From positions 744,001 to 808,000 of the forward strand of contig OZ220747.1 in the NCBI GenBank assembly GCA_965117015.1: DNA of 64,000 nt, written 5' to 3'. The position numbers and the translations under genes are program-made. A model generated the notes under the pieces. It saw only the letters and a list, made by a program, of their open reading frames with translations. It made no database searches and had not been told where the DNA came from. This document shows, piece by piece, positions 41,701 to 49,665 of this stretch (positions are counted from its first letter, which is position 1; every line of letters starts with the position of its first letter). This stretch comes from Aldehydirespirator sp965117015 (lineage in GTDB: Bacteria > Actinomycetota > Acidimicrobiia > Acidimicrobiales > Aldehydirespiratoraceae).

Positions 41701-43062
41701 TCAGCCTGCTGGTGTATACCAAGAGTCCAGGCCGTCTTGGAGCCGCTGCGCTCCGTCTTCGGGAGCCATGTCCCCGAGGACGACAGCATTGCTCACTTCC
41801 CTCAACTCGATCGGGAATTCGGGATCACCGGAGTCCAGCGCCTCGTAGCCGGTGCGGTTGGCCGATACGCAGTCCTGACGCCAGGACACGAACTCCTGAG
41901 CGACGGGATGGCCGTATTCGACCGGGGTGTCCTGCAGGCTGAAGAAGCCCGACAGGGCACCGGTGTAGATGCTGGCGAAGGCGGGCGACGCCACCCACGT
42001 CAGGAACGTGCGAGCCGCATCGGCGTTGGGCGATGCGGGGTTCAGGCCGATGGCCAGGTCGATGTGATCGACGATGTAGCAGTCCTGACCGTCGGGATGC
42101 GGTGTCCGGAAGGCGCTGTACTCGAAGATGGCGTTCTCGTCGAACCCGGAGATCTCCCATGACCCACCGGGATAGATCGCGGCCTGACCGGTCTCGAACA
42201 GGATCTTGCCGTCCGGATAGGGGATGCCGGATGCGCCGGGATGCATGTAGGGCCCCAGGCGAGCCATGGTGTGCAACGTGTCGACGTACTCCTGATCGGT
42301 GACCTTGTCTTCTCCGCGGATCAGAGCCAGCCGTCCCTCCTCGCCTCTCCAGTAGTTCGCACCGATGTTCTGGAACAGGATGTGCTCGGCCTCCCACTCG
42401 GAGAGCCCTATCCCGATGGGCGTGTAGGTGCCGTCGTCGAGGATCGCCTGAAGCACCTCGAAGAACTCGCTCTCGGTCTCGGGCACGCTCAATCCGAGCT
42501 CGTTGAAGGCCTCCACGTTGTAGTAGAAGCCCTGGATGATAGAGGCGACCGGCACGCAGTACGGAGTCGTTCCATCCGCGGAGAGCCAGGCGTTCTGCGC
42601 CGAGGCCGGGAAGCTGTCGATCCCGTCCAAGTCGTTCAACGGCGCCAGGTGGCCGTCCTCATAGAGCTCGCGTGAACGGTCGAACGGGAAGCACGTGATC
42701 AGGTCGCCGGCTACGCCGCCCTCCAGGCGCGTCCGCAACGCCGGTGGGTACTCCAACGGTGTTGTTGGGGCGAACACCACGTTGATGTTGGGAAACTCGG
42801 CCTCGAACGCCGGGATGATCTGCTCATCCCAGATCGCCTGATCGTCCGAACGCCAACTCTCGATCGAGATCGTTACCTCTTCAACTTCGGGCTCTGGAGC
42901 CGCCGTGGGCTCGGGCTCTGGCTCGGGCTCTGGTTCAGCCGGTGCTGCCTCGGCCGGCTCGGCTTCGGCCGGCGCAGGCTGCGCATCGTCGTCGTCGCCG
43001 CAGCTCGCCGCGAGCAGCCCGAACGCGAGCAGCGCGGCAAGCAGTCGCATTGGTTTTGCCAT
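41701..43062 (-). CDS. sugar ABC transporter substrate-binding lipoprotein
   Basis: The 453-residue extracellular binding protein has a signal peptide with lipobox LLAASC, an Ala/Glu/Pro linker and a two-lobe family 1 binding fold (ISIESWRSDDQAIWDEQIIP, YYNVEAFNELGLSVPE, AAIYPGGSWEISGF). The neighbouring nag genes suggest N-acetylglucosamine or chitobiose as ligand; this is inference. An AGGAGG ribosome-binding site lies 10 bases before the ATG. Confidence 0.9.
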   Translation of the reverse strand: MAKPMRLLAALLAFGLLAASCGDDDDAQPAPAEAEPAEAAPAEPEPEPEPEPTAAPEPEVEEVTISIESWRSDDQAIWDEQIIPAFEAEFPNINVVFAPTTPLEYPPALRTRLEGGVAGDLITCFPFDRSRELYEDGHLAPLNDLDGIDSFPASAQNAWLSADGTTPYCVPVASIIQGFYYNVEAFNELGLSVPETESEFFEVLQAILDDGTYTPIGIGLSEWEAEHILFQNIGANYWRGEEGRLALIRGEDKVTDQEYVDTLHTMARLGPYMHPGASGIPYPDGKILFETGQAAIYPGGSWEISGFDENAIFEYSAFRTPHPDGQDCYIVDHIDLAIGLNPASPNADAARTFLTWVASPAFASIYTGALSGFFSLQDTPVEYGHPVAQEFVSWRQDCVSANRTGYEALDSGDPEFPIELREVSNAVVLGDMAPEDGAQRLQDGLDSWYTPAG

Positions 43063-43172
43063 GGTCCCTTAACCTCCTAGGTCCCTCCCTTTATGGGATC
43101 GTGTGTGTTTGGTGGTGAAGCGACCGCGCGGCATCGGCGCAGTTCGCTTCGTTTGCTGTCGCGGGGCGCCCA
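43063..43172. promoter_or_regulatory. promoter region of the amino-sugar operon
   Basis: This 110-base gap should hold the promoter for the operon running to nagB. On the minus strand a possible -35 TTCACC and -10 CATAAA are 18 bases apart, and AAGCGAACTG resembles part of the ROK promoter region (AGCGAAC at 44314-44320). None of these is strong. Confidence 0.3.
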
Positions 43173-44273
43173 TCAGGCAACCCCCAGCTCTTGGCTCAGC
43201 ACGAGGACGCTCACACCGAGCAGGACTAGATCGGCGCCGAGATTTGACGGCCGCAGATTGACCGAGCGGCCGAGGCCCGGCAGAGTGCGCGCCCGCAGCG
43301 ACGCCAGGGCGGCATTGCACAACTCGTCCGGGAGGGGCACCTCGTAGCCGGACACCACGATGTCGTGTACATCCAGGACGCTCACCGCTCCGGCCAGGGC
43401 GAGGCCCAGTCGCCGGCCGGCGGCTGCCACCACGTCGTGCGGATCCTCGCCGGCGGCGATGGCGGCGTTCAGTCGCGGTGCCGAGACGAAGGTTTCCAGG
43501 CAGCCCCGGTTGCCGCACGGGCAGCGGGGGCCGTCGTCCTCGACGGCGATGTGGCCGATCTCACCGGCCGCGAAGCTCTCGCCGTGGTACTGCTGGCCGT
43601 TGAGGACAATCCCGGAGCCCACACCGCTGCCGATCTTGATGACCATCAGGTTGTGGCTGATCGACCCGTAGGAGTATTCGGCCAGCGCGGCCGCGTTGGC
43701 ATCGTTCGAGATTCTCACCGTCTGACCGAACTGGTCGTGCAGGCGCGTGGTCACGTCAAGGCCGAGCCAACGGAAGTTGCTGGCCTCGACCACGGTGCCA
43801 TCCGGCGTCACCACGCCCGGCGTTCCGATGCCGATGCCGAGCAGCCGTGCGGGCGCGGCCGAAATCGCCTCGGCGATGACCTCTTCGGTCATCGTGAGCG
43901 CCTCTTCGCCGGTGACACCGCCGAACGGGTGCTCGACTCTGTGGATGATCTCTCCGGCCAGGTCGATCACGGCGGCCCGCAACACCGAGCTGTCGCTCAA
44001 GTCGACGCAGATGATGTTGCGTGAGCGTGCGTTCAACCCCAGCAGCTGGGAGGGCTTGCCGACTTTCGCCGGCCCTCGGCCGAGCTCCTCGGCGAGGCCC
44101 TCGTCGAGAAGGTCGGCCACTAGGGCTGAGACTGTCGCCGGCGCGAGGCCGGTCATGCGGGCCAAGTCGGCGCGGCTGCGGCCGTTCGAGCGGAACAGCG
44201 CCTGCAGCACCAATCGCCGGTTAGTGCTGCGAGTGTCCTGATGCCCCGCTTTGGCCTCGACCCGTAACAGCAC
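43173..44273 (-). CDS. ROK-family transcriptional repressor (NagC/XylR type)
   Basis: The 366-residue protein has an N-terminal winged helix (NRRLVLQALFRSNGRSRADL, GLAPATVSALVADLLDEGL) and a ROK sugar-sensing domain with GEIGH and the zinc motif CPCGNRGCLETFVSA. It is upstream of and co-directional with the binding-protein gene, so it most likely represses the amino-sugar operon and itself until the sugar is present. A good promoter with an overlapping palindrome lies before it. Confidence 0.9.
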   Translation of the reverse strand: MLLRVEAKAGHQDTRSTNRRLVLQALFRSNGRSRADLARMTGLAPATVSALVADLLDEGLAEELGRGPAKVGKPSQLLGLNARSRNIICVDLSDSSVLRAAVIDLAGEIIHRVEHPFGGVTGEEALTMTEEVIAEAISAAPARLLGIGIGTPGVVTPDGTVVEASNFRWLGLDVTTRLHDQFGQTVRISNDANAAALAEYSYGSISHNLMVIKIGSGVGSGIVLNGQQYHGESFAAGEIGHIAVEDDGPRCPCGNRGCLETFVSAPRLNAAIAAGEDPHDVVAAAGRRLGLALAGAVSVLDVHDIVVSGYEVPLPDELCNAALASLRARTLPGLGRSVNLRPSNLGADLVLLGVSVLVLSQELGVA

Positions 44274-44295
44274 CGCACACCCCCCGTCAGTGCGC

Positions 44296-44317
44296 CGCTA
44301 CAAATATTTGTTTAGCG
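44296..44317. promoter_or_regulatory. probable ROK repressor operator
   Basis: This AT-rich island in GC-rich DNA contains the perfect 12-base palindrome ACAAATATTTGT (44300-44311), flanked by CGCTA and TAGCG. It covers the -10 box and start point of the ROK regulator promoter, so binding would autorepress. TTTnnTTnGCnAAnnAAA at 44308-44325 is a second, overlapping candidate. Confidence 0.6.
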
Positions 44318-44337
44318 AACGAAAATAACCTTGTCAA
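44309..44337 (-). promoter_or_regulatory. promoter of the ROK regulator
   Basis: On the minus strand TTGACA (44337-44332) and TAAACA (44314-44309) are 17 bases apart, the best two-box promoter in the window. The start point would be near 44303, about 30 bases before the GTG at 44273. Confidence 0.65.
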
Positions 44338-44372
44338 GCCGGACCACGCGCGTGGCCAGGACGGCCGGGCCG

Positions 44373-46148
44373 TCAGGCGTCCGGATCGCCCGCCTGATCC
44401 GGCTGAGACGGAACGTTGACGTGGACGGTGACGATCTCGATTTCGTGGTACTGCTGGTGGAGAACCGAGGTCGCGTAGTGCTGGAGCAGCCGCAGCGAGA
44501 CATCGCGCTCGACCGGCCGGTCCGCGGTCGGCTCGTCGAGCACGGCCATCCGGTCCTCGATGTTCTCTCCCCGGGCCGCGGCCACAAACTCCAGCACGGC
44601 CCGTCCGTCCTGCTTGCTGGCTGTCACCCGCAGGGCTCGCCCGGCGAGGTCGTCGTCGGCCCCATCGACGTCCAGCAACGTCAGCAGGGTCTCCTCGGCG
44701 ACCGCGTCGAGCCTCTCCGACATGGCAGGCCCCCAGCGGTGGCGCGTGGTGAAGTCACCGAGGAACTGCCGGATGCGCGGCAGTTCCGACATCGCCAGGT
44801 CTGTGCGCAGCCGACGCCGGCGGGCCTGGGTCGCCTCCGTGAACAGGGTCAGCGTTATCGCCAGCAGGCCGCCCGCAGTCATGCCGTTCTCCAGGAAGCC
44901 GCCCGCGAACCCTTCCAGGTACTCACCGAAGATCAAGTTGTTCTGGAAGCCGACACCAACCCAGAACGAGACGCCCGCGATGAGACCCTTGCGGTAGTCC
45001 GCGGCCTCCTCGGCGACGATCCGCATGCCGACCACGAACAGCAGCGCGATCAGCACCGTGATGTAGGCCGCGACGACTGCGTCGGGTATTGCCAGCACCA
45101 GCGCCAGGAACTTGGGCAGGAGGGCCATCACGATGAAGATGACGCCGATGGCGACACCGACTCGTCGGGCGGCGACACCGGTCAGTTCGGTGATCGAGAC
45201 GCTGGTGGAGTAGGTCGTGTTCGGGACCGTGCCGGCCAGGCCCGACAGCAGGTTGCCGGTCCCGTCCGCGGTCACCGCTCCCTGCACGACGCGGTAGTCC
45301 ACGGCTGGCGGCTTCCGCCACGACACGCGCTGGATGGCCACCGAGTCGCCGATGGTCTCGACCGCCCCGATGACGGTGACCAGCACGAAGGCGGGCAGGA
45401 AGCTCCAGAAGGCCGAGCCGAACGAGGTGTCGAAGCCGGGCCAGCCGCCGTCGGGCAGACCGATCCACGCGGCTTCGGTCACCTGGTCGATGTCGTACAG
45501 CCCGTAGGCGGCAGCCACGACCGAGCCGGCCACAACGCCGATGACCGGCGCCCAGAGTCGCAGGCCGCCGGAGGACTTCAGCGCGATTCCGATGATCACG
45601 AGCACAGTGACCAGCGAGCTGGTGGGCGCACTCCAGGAGGAGCTGCCCTCCGGTGAGGCCGTCACCATGTCGAAGACCAGCGGCATCACGGTGACCGCGA
45701 TCAGCATCAACACGGTGCCGGCCACGACAGGCGTGACCAGTCGCCTGAACAGCGACAGCCTCGCGGCGAGCAGGAACTGGAACAGCGACGACGCCACCAC
45801 CAGCGTGGCCAGCAAGCCGGGGCCGCCTTCCACCAGCGCGGCCACGCACACCGCGATGAACGCGCCCGAAGTGCCCATCAGGAGCACATAGCCGGCGCCG
45901 ATGCGGCCGAGCCGGACAGCCTGCAGGATCGTGCTGACGCCGCTGACAATCGCGGCAGCGAACACTGCCCATGTCAGGTACGAGTCGCTCTCGCCGGCCG
46001 CCCTTACGACGATCGCCGGCGTGAGCACGATGCCGGCGATGGCGAGGATCGCGAACTGGAGGCCCATTCCGGCCGTCAACGGGAGGGGCGGCTTGTCGTC
46101 TGGCTCGAACCGGATGTGGCGCGGTTGTGCAGATGGGTCTTGTGCCAT
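44373..46148 (-). CDS. NCS2 (SLC23) nucleobase permease with HATPase-like C-terminal domain
   Basis: The 591-residue protein has about 460 residues of NCS2 transporter (uracil/xanthine type) with some 12 to 14 helices, including AVETIGDSVAIQRVSW and SGLAGTVPNTTYSTSVSITE around the substrate site. The last 130 residues are soluble and look like a degenerate RsbW-type ATPase domain: IRQFLGDFTTRHRW, RLDAVAEETLLTLL, RVTASKQDGRAVLEFVAAAR and SLRLLQHYATSVLHQQY. The expected Asn of the N-box is missing. The ATG at 46148 is preferred; 46187 is possible. No co-directional neighbour indicates the substrate. Confidence 0.8.
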   Translation of the reverse strand: MAQDPSAQPRHIRFEPDDKPPLPLTAGMGLQFAILAIAGIVLTPAIVVRAAGESDSYLTWAVFAAAIVSGVSTILQAVRLGRIGAGYVLLMGTSGAFIAVCVAALVEGGPGLLATLVVASSLFQFLLAARLSLFRRLVTPVVAGTVLMLIAVTVMPLVFDMVTASPEGSSSWSAPTSSLVTVLVIIGIALKSSGGLRLWAPVIGVVAGSVVAAAYGLYDIDQVTEAAWIGLPDGGWPGFDTSFGSAFWSFLPAFVLVTVIGAVETIGDSVAIQRVSWRKPPAVDYRVVQGAVTADGTGNLLSGLAGTVPNTTYSTSVSITELTGVAARRVGVAIGVIFIVMALLPKFLALVLAIPDAVVAAYITVLIALLFVVGMRIVAEEAADYRKGLIAGVSFWVGVGFQNNLIFGEYLEGFAGGFLENGMTAGGLLAITLTLFTEATQARRRRLRTDLAMSELPRIRQFLGDFTTRHRWGPAMSERLDAVAEETLLTLLDVDGADDDLAGRALRVTASKQDGRAVLEFVAAARGENIEDRMAVLDEPTADRPVERDVSLRLLQHYATSVLHQQYHEIEIVTVHVNVPSQPDQAGDPDA

Positions 46149-46263
46149 GGCGACGATGATTGCGAAAGCACGCCGCACTTCCAACATTGCGGCTGGCGGG
46201 CATGAGGCCGTCCCGGACGCGGCCGAGGTAGCGGCCGACCGGATGCGTTGATTGCATGGCGGG

Positions 46264-47343
46264 ATGAACAGAGACGAGATTCACGACAAAGTGGTGTCCG
46301 GGAGGGCCTGGGCCGAGTTCTGCGACGCCCTGAAGGCTGCCGGTGACCTGGTGCAGGAGCGGTCCACCTGCGACCTCGACCGCATCGAGGGCTACCGGTT
46401 CCTGAGCCGGCTGGCCCGGGGCGGGCTCTACAGCTCGATCGAGACCGGCGATGTGCGCTTCCCGGTGCTCACAACCATGCCCGACCAGGTCAAGATCGGC
46501 TCGGACAATCCCGACTCGCTCTACATGTCGGGCAACATCGACGGCCGGCTCAACTACCGCATCTCCGGCCAGCGGGGGACCGTCCACTACCTGTCGTTCA
46601 CCGCCTTCACCGGAAACTACGGCGTGGGCCAGGAGCGCCTCGGCCAGGCCGGCTTCCTGCACGGAGGGGATCTCCTCGTCGACGAAGACGGCCGCTTCGA
46701 GATCTTCGTCGGACCCGAGCGCCGGGGCGACAACTGGCTGGAGACCAGCCCCGAGCCGACCCTCATCGCCATCAGGCAGTTCTTCCTGGACCGCGACAAC
46801 GAGGTGCCCATCTCGGTGCGGATCGAGTGCCTCGACCACGACGACCTTCCCCCGCCGCTTCCGACCGAGCGGTTCGGGAAGGCTCTGGAGTCGGCAGCCG
46901 CGTTCGTGGCCGGATGCTCGACCGTGTTCAGCGGATGGGTGGACGATCTCGGCGCCAACGCCCGAAACTCCCTGACCCTCGAGGCCGGGCCGATGCAGGG
47001 CGCCTGGGGCGACCCCAACCAGATCTTCCGGCACGGCACCTACGACCTCGATGACGGCGAGGCCCTGCTGATCGAGTTCACCCCGCCGGAGTGCTTCTAC
47101 TGGAACTTCCAGGTGGACAACCGCTGGATGGAGAGCCTCGACTACCGGCGTCTACCGGTGACGGTCAACAAGCGCACCGCTCGCTACGAGGCGGACGGAT
47201 CGGTGCGCATCGTGGTGGCCGCTGCCGACCCCGGCTTCGGGAACTGGATGTCGACCGACGGGCACCGCTTCGGTGCCATCGGCCTGCGCTGGAACCAGGC
47301 CGTCACCGATGTCGAGCCCGACGTCCGGGTGATCAGCGTCTAG
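46264..47343 (+). CDS. DUF1214-domain protein
   Basis: The 359-residue soluble protein has the C-terminal block QVDNRWMESLDYR and DPGFGNWMSTDGHRFGAIGL characteristic of DUF1214, preceded by a larger N-terminal domain with YRFLSRLARGGLYSSI. Biochemical function is unknown, although relatives are often near lipid or steroid catabolism genes. It converges with an epoxide hydrolase, overlapping by 4 bases. Confidence 0.8.
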   Translation: MNRDEIHDKVVSGRAWAEFCDALKAAGDLVQERSTCDLDRIEGYRFLSRLARGGLYSSIETGDVRFPVLTTMPDQVKIGSDNPDSLYMSGNIDGRLNYRISGQRGTVHYLSFTAFTGNYGVGQERLGQAGFLHGGDLLVDEDGRFEIFVGPERRGDNWLETSPEPTLIAIRQFFLDRDNEVPISVRIECLDHDDLPPPLPTERFGKALESAAAFVAGCSTVFSGWVDDLGANARNSLTLEAGPMQGAWGDPNQIFRHGTYDLDDGEALLIEFTPPECFYWNFQVDNRWMESLDYRRLPVTVNKRTARYEADGSVRIVVAAADPGFGNWMSTDGHRFGAIGLRWNQAVTDVEPDVRVISV

Positions 47344-48479
47344 TCCAGGAACTTGAAGGCGGCCCTCATCTCGGCCACGAACAGCTCGGGCTGCTCGAAC
47401 GCTGCGAAGTGGCCGCCCACCTCGGGTTCGTTCCAGTAGCGGATGTCGGTGTAGCGCTTGGAGGCCCAGCGCTGGCTGGCCCGGAAGATCTCGTTGGGGA
47501 AGATGCTGCATGCCGTGGGGATCTCCACCTCGCCGGCGGCGAAGCTGGCGAAGCTCTCCCAGTAGAGCCGGCCGGAAGACGCCCCGGCGGCGGTGAACCA
47601 GTACAGCGACACGTTGTCCAGCAGCTGGTCCCGGCTGTAGTAGTCCTCGGGGTGGGCGCTGCGGTCGGTCCACGACCAGAACTTCTCGAGGATCCAGCCG
47701 GCTAGGCCCGCCGGCGAGTCCACCAGGCTGTAGCCGATGGTCTGGGGCCGGCTCGACTGCTGCTTGGAGTAGCCCGAGTCCCACTTGTCGTAGTAGCCCA
47801 TCGACTCCAGCGCCGCCTGCTCCTTGGCGGTCAGGTCGGCCATCGACTCCTTGCTCGGCCCGGCCACCGGCATGTTGGTGTGGATGGCCCGGCACCGTCC
47901 GAGGTCCTGCATGCCGATGTGGGTGGTCACCGCCGAGCCCCAGTCGCCGCCCTGGGCCACGTAGCTGTCGTAGCCCAGCCGCCCCATCAGCTCGTCCCAC
48001 ATGGCGGCGATGCGCTCCACGCCGGTGCCGGGGGCCGAGGGCTTGGCGCTGAAGCCGTAGCCGGGCAGCGACGGCAGCACCAGATGGAAGGCGTCGCCCT
48101 CGGTCCCGCCGTGCGATGTCGGGTCGACGAGCGGGTCGATTACCTGGGTGAACTCCAGCACCGAGCCGGGCCAGCCGTGGGTGACGATCATGGGCAGGGC
48201 GTCGTCGTGGGTCGAGCGGATGTGCTGGAAGTGGACGTCGAGCCCGTCGATGCCGGTGATGAAGTTGGGCCGGGAGTTGATGGCGCTCTCGCAGCGCCGC
48301 CAGTCGTAGTCGCGGGCCCAGTACTCGCACACCTCTCGCAGGTACGCCAGCGGGATGCCCTGGGACCAGTCGTCAACGACCTCGGGCTCGGGCCAGCGGG
48401 TGCGGGCCAGGCGGGTCTTGAGGTCGTCGATCTCGGCGTCGTCGACCGCGACGGTGAACGGGCGGATCGCTGTGCTCAT
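47340..48479 (-). CDS. epoxide hydrolase (EHN-type alpha/beta hydrolase)
   Basis: The 379-residue enzyme begins with an epoxide-hydrolase N-terminal domain (VDDAEIDDLKTRLARTRWPE). The hydrolase fold then shows the oxyanion HGWPGS, the nucleophile Asp in AQGGDWGSAV and the final histidine in VGGHFAAFEQP. It hydrolyses an epoxide to a diol; the substrate is unknown. The ATG at 48479 is supported by a TACCAT box 7 bases upstream. Confidence 0.9.
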   Translation of the reverse strand: MSTAIRPFTVAVDDAEIDDLKTRLARTRWPEPEVVDDWSQGIPLAYLREVCEYWARDYDWRRCESAINSRPNFITGIDGLDVHFQHIRSTHDDALPMIVTHGWPGSVLEFTQVIDPLVDPTSHGGTEGDAFHLVLPSLPGYGFSAKPSAPGTGVERIAAMWDELMGRLGYDSYVAQGGDWGSAVTTHIGMQDLGRCRAIHTNMPVAGPSKESMADLTAKEQAALESMGYYDKWDSGYSKQQSSRPQTIGYSLVDSPAGLAGWILEKFWSWTDRSAHPEDYYSRDQLLDNVSLYWFTAAGASSGRLYWESFASFAAGEVEIPTACSIFPNEIFRASQRWASKRYTDIRYWNEPEVGGHFAAFEQPELFVAEMRAAFKFLD

Positions 48480-48486
48480 GGGTGGC

Positions 48487-48492
48487 ATGGTA
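48487..48492 (-). promoter_or_regulatory. -10 box of the epoxide hydrolase gene
   Basis: TACCAT on the minus strand ends 7 bases before the ATG at 48479. Confidence 0.45.
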
Positions 48493-48526
48493 GGCAGCGG
48501 CCCAGCAGTGGAGGACCTGAGGCGCA

Positions 48527-48573
48527 TTCTTAATGTAGTTGTGCCGCTCTGATGCGCCTAACTACGTTAAGAA
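48527..48573. promoter_or_regulatory. 14-bp inverted repeat between divergent genes, possible operator
   Basis: TTCTTAATGTAGTT (48527-48540) and AACTACGTTAAGAA (48560-48573) are complementary at 13 of 14 positions with a 19-base spacer. The arms are AT-rich in GC-rich surroundings and lie between the two divergent -10 boxes, where a repressor or activator would act on both the epoxide hydrolase and the DNA ligase gene. Confidence 0.55.
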
Positions 48574-48581
48574 CGGCCACG

Positions 48582-48587
48582 TAGGCT
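48582..48587 (+). promoter_or_regulatory. -10 box of the DNA ligase gene
   Basis: TAGGCT ends 7 bases before the GTG at 48595. Confidence 0.45.
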
Positions 48588-48594
48588 CAGCGCC

Positions 48595-49665
48595 GTGGAC
48601 CTGCCCGTGATGCCGCCGGTGAAGCCGATGCTGGCCAAGGCGGTCAGCGGGATCCCCAACGGCGATCTGGCGTTCGAGCCGAAGTGGGACGGCTTCCGCT
48701 GCATCGTGTTCCGCGACGGCGACGAGGTGGAGTTGGGCAGCCGCAACGAGCGGCCTCTCACCCGCTACTTCCCCGAGCTGATCGAGCCGCTCAAGGCTGG
48801 GCTGCCGCCCCGGGGGGTGGTCGACGGCGAGATCATTGTGCCGGTGGACGACCGTCTGGGATTCGACGCCCTGCAGCAGCGGATCCATCCCGCCGAGAGC
48901 CGGATCAACCGGCTGGCGGTCGAGACTCCGGCCGAGTTCATCGCCTTCGACGTGCTGGCCGTGGCCGACGCTGATCTCATGGGCGAGCCGTTCCGGGATC
49001 GGCGGGCGGTGCTGGAGGCGATGGCGGGCGCTTTCGAGGCTCCGGTCCGCCTGGCCCCGTCCACCGTCGACCGGGATCTGGCCCAGGACTGGTACGAGCG
49101 CTTCGAGGGCGCCGGGCTCGACGGCCTGATCGCCAAGCCCCGGGGCGGGACCTACGAGCCCAACAAGCGCACCCAGTTCAAGGTCAAGCACACCCGCACG
49201 GTCGATGTGGCCGTGGCCGGCTTCCGGATGCACGTCGACGGCGAGGGGGTGGGCTCGCTGGTGGTGGGCCTGCACGACGACGCCGACCACCTGCACCACT
49301 GCGGGGTGGCGGCCAGCTTCACCGCCCAGCGCCGCCGCGAGCTGCTCGACGAGCTCGGACCCCACGTGATGGACGACCCCCGCGAGCATCCATGGGCGGA
49401 ATGGATGGACCCGGCCGCCCACCATGAGGGCGCGGTGATGCCCGGCACCCCCAACCGGTGGTCCGGCCAGCGCCGGCAGCAGCCGTGGGTGCCGCTGCGG
49501 CTCGAGCTGGTGGCCGAGGTGAAGTACGAGGCCATGCTGAACGGCCGCTTCCGGGGCACCACCCGCTTCGTGCGCTGGCGCCCGGACCGCACCCCCGAGT
49601 CATGCCGCTTCGACCAGGTCGAAATCCCTACAGCCATAGGCCTCAGCGAAGTCCTCTCCGCCTAG
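48595..49665 (+). CDS. ATP-dependent DNA ligase (LigC-like)
   Basis: The 356-residue enzyme carries motif I FEPKWDGFR with the lysine that accepts AMP, motif III-like FIAFDVLA, motif IV DGLIAKP and motif V TQFKVKH, followed by an OB-fold domain. It lacks primase or nuclease domains and resembles the stand-alone LigC of mycobacteria, a backup ligase in base-excision and end-joining repair. It converges with a 5'-3' exonuclease gene, overlapping by 4 bases. Confidence 0.92.
   Translation: MDLPVMPPVKPMLAKAVSGIPNGDLAFEPKWDGFRCIVFRDGDEVELGSRNERPLTRYFPELIEPLKAGLPPRGVVDGEIIVPVDDRLGFDALQQRIHPAESRINRLAVETPAEFIAFDVLAVADADLMGEPFRDRRAVLEAMAGAFEAPVRLAPSTVDRDLAQDWYERFEGAGLDGLIAKPRGGTYEPNKRTQFKVKHTRTVDVAVAGFRMHVDGEGVGSLVVGLHDDADHLHHCGVAASFTAQRRRELLDELGPHVMDDPREHPWAEWMDPAAHHEGAVMPGTPNRWSGQRRQQPWVPLRLELVAEVKYEAMLNGRFRGTTRFVRWRPDRTPESCRFDQVEIPTAIGLSEVLSA

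Noticed and set aside
44923..47034. 703-codon minus-strand frame across the permease and DUF1214 genes
   Set aside because: Spans two real genes on different strands in a wrong frame; composition typical of antisense shadow frames.
48527..48573. Ends of a miniature transposable element
   Set aside because: The spacer is only 19 bases and no flanking target duplication is visible; an operator fits better.
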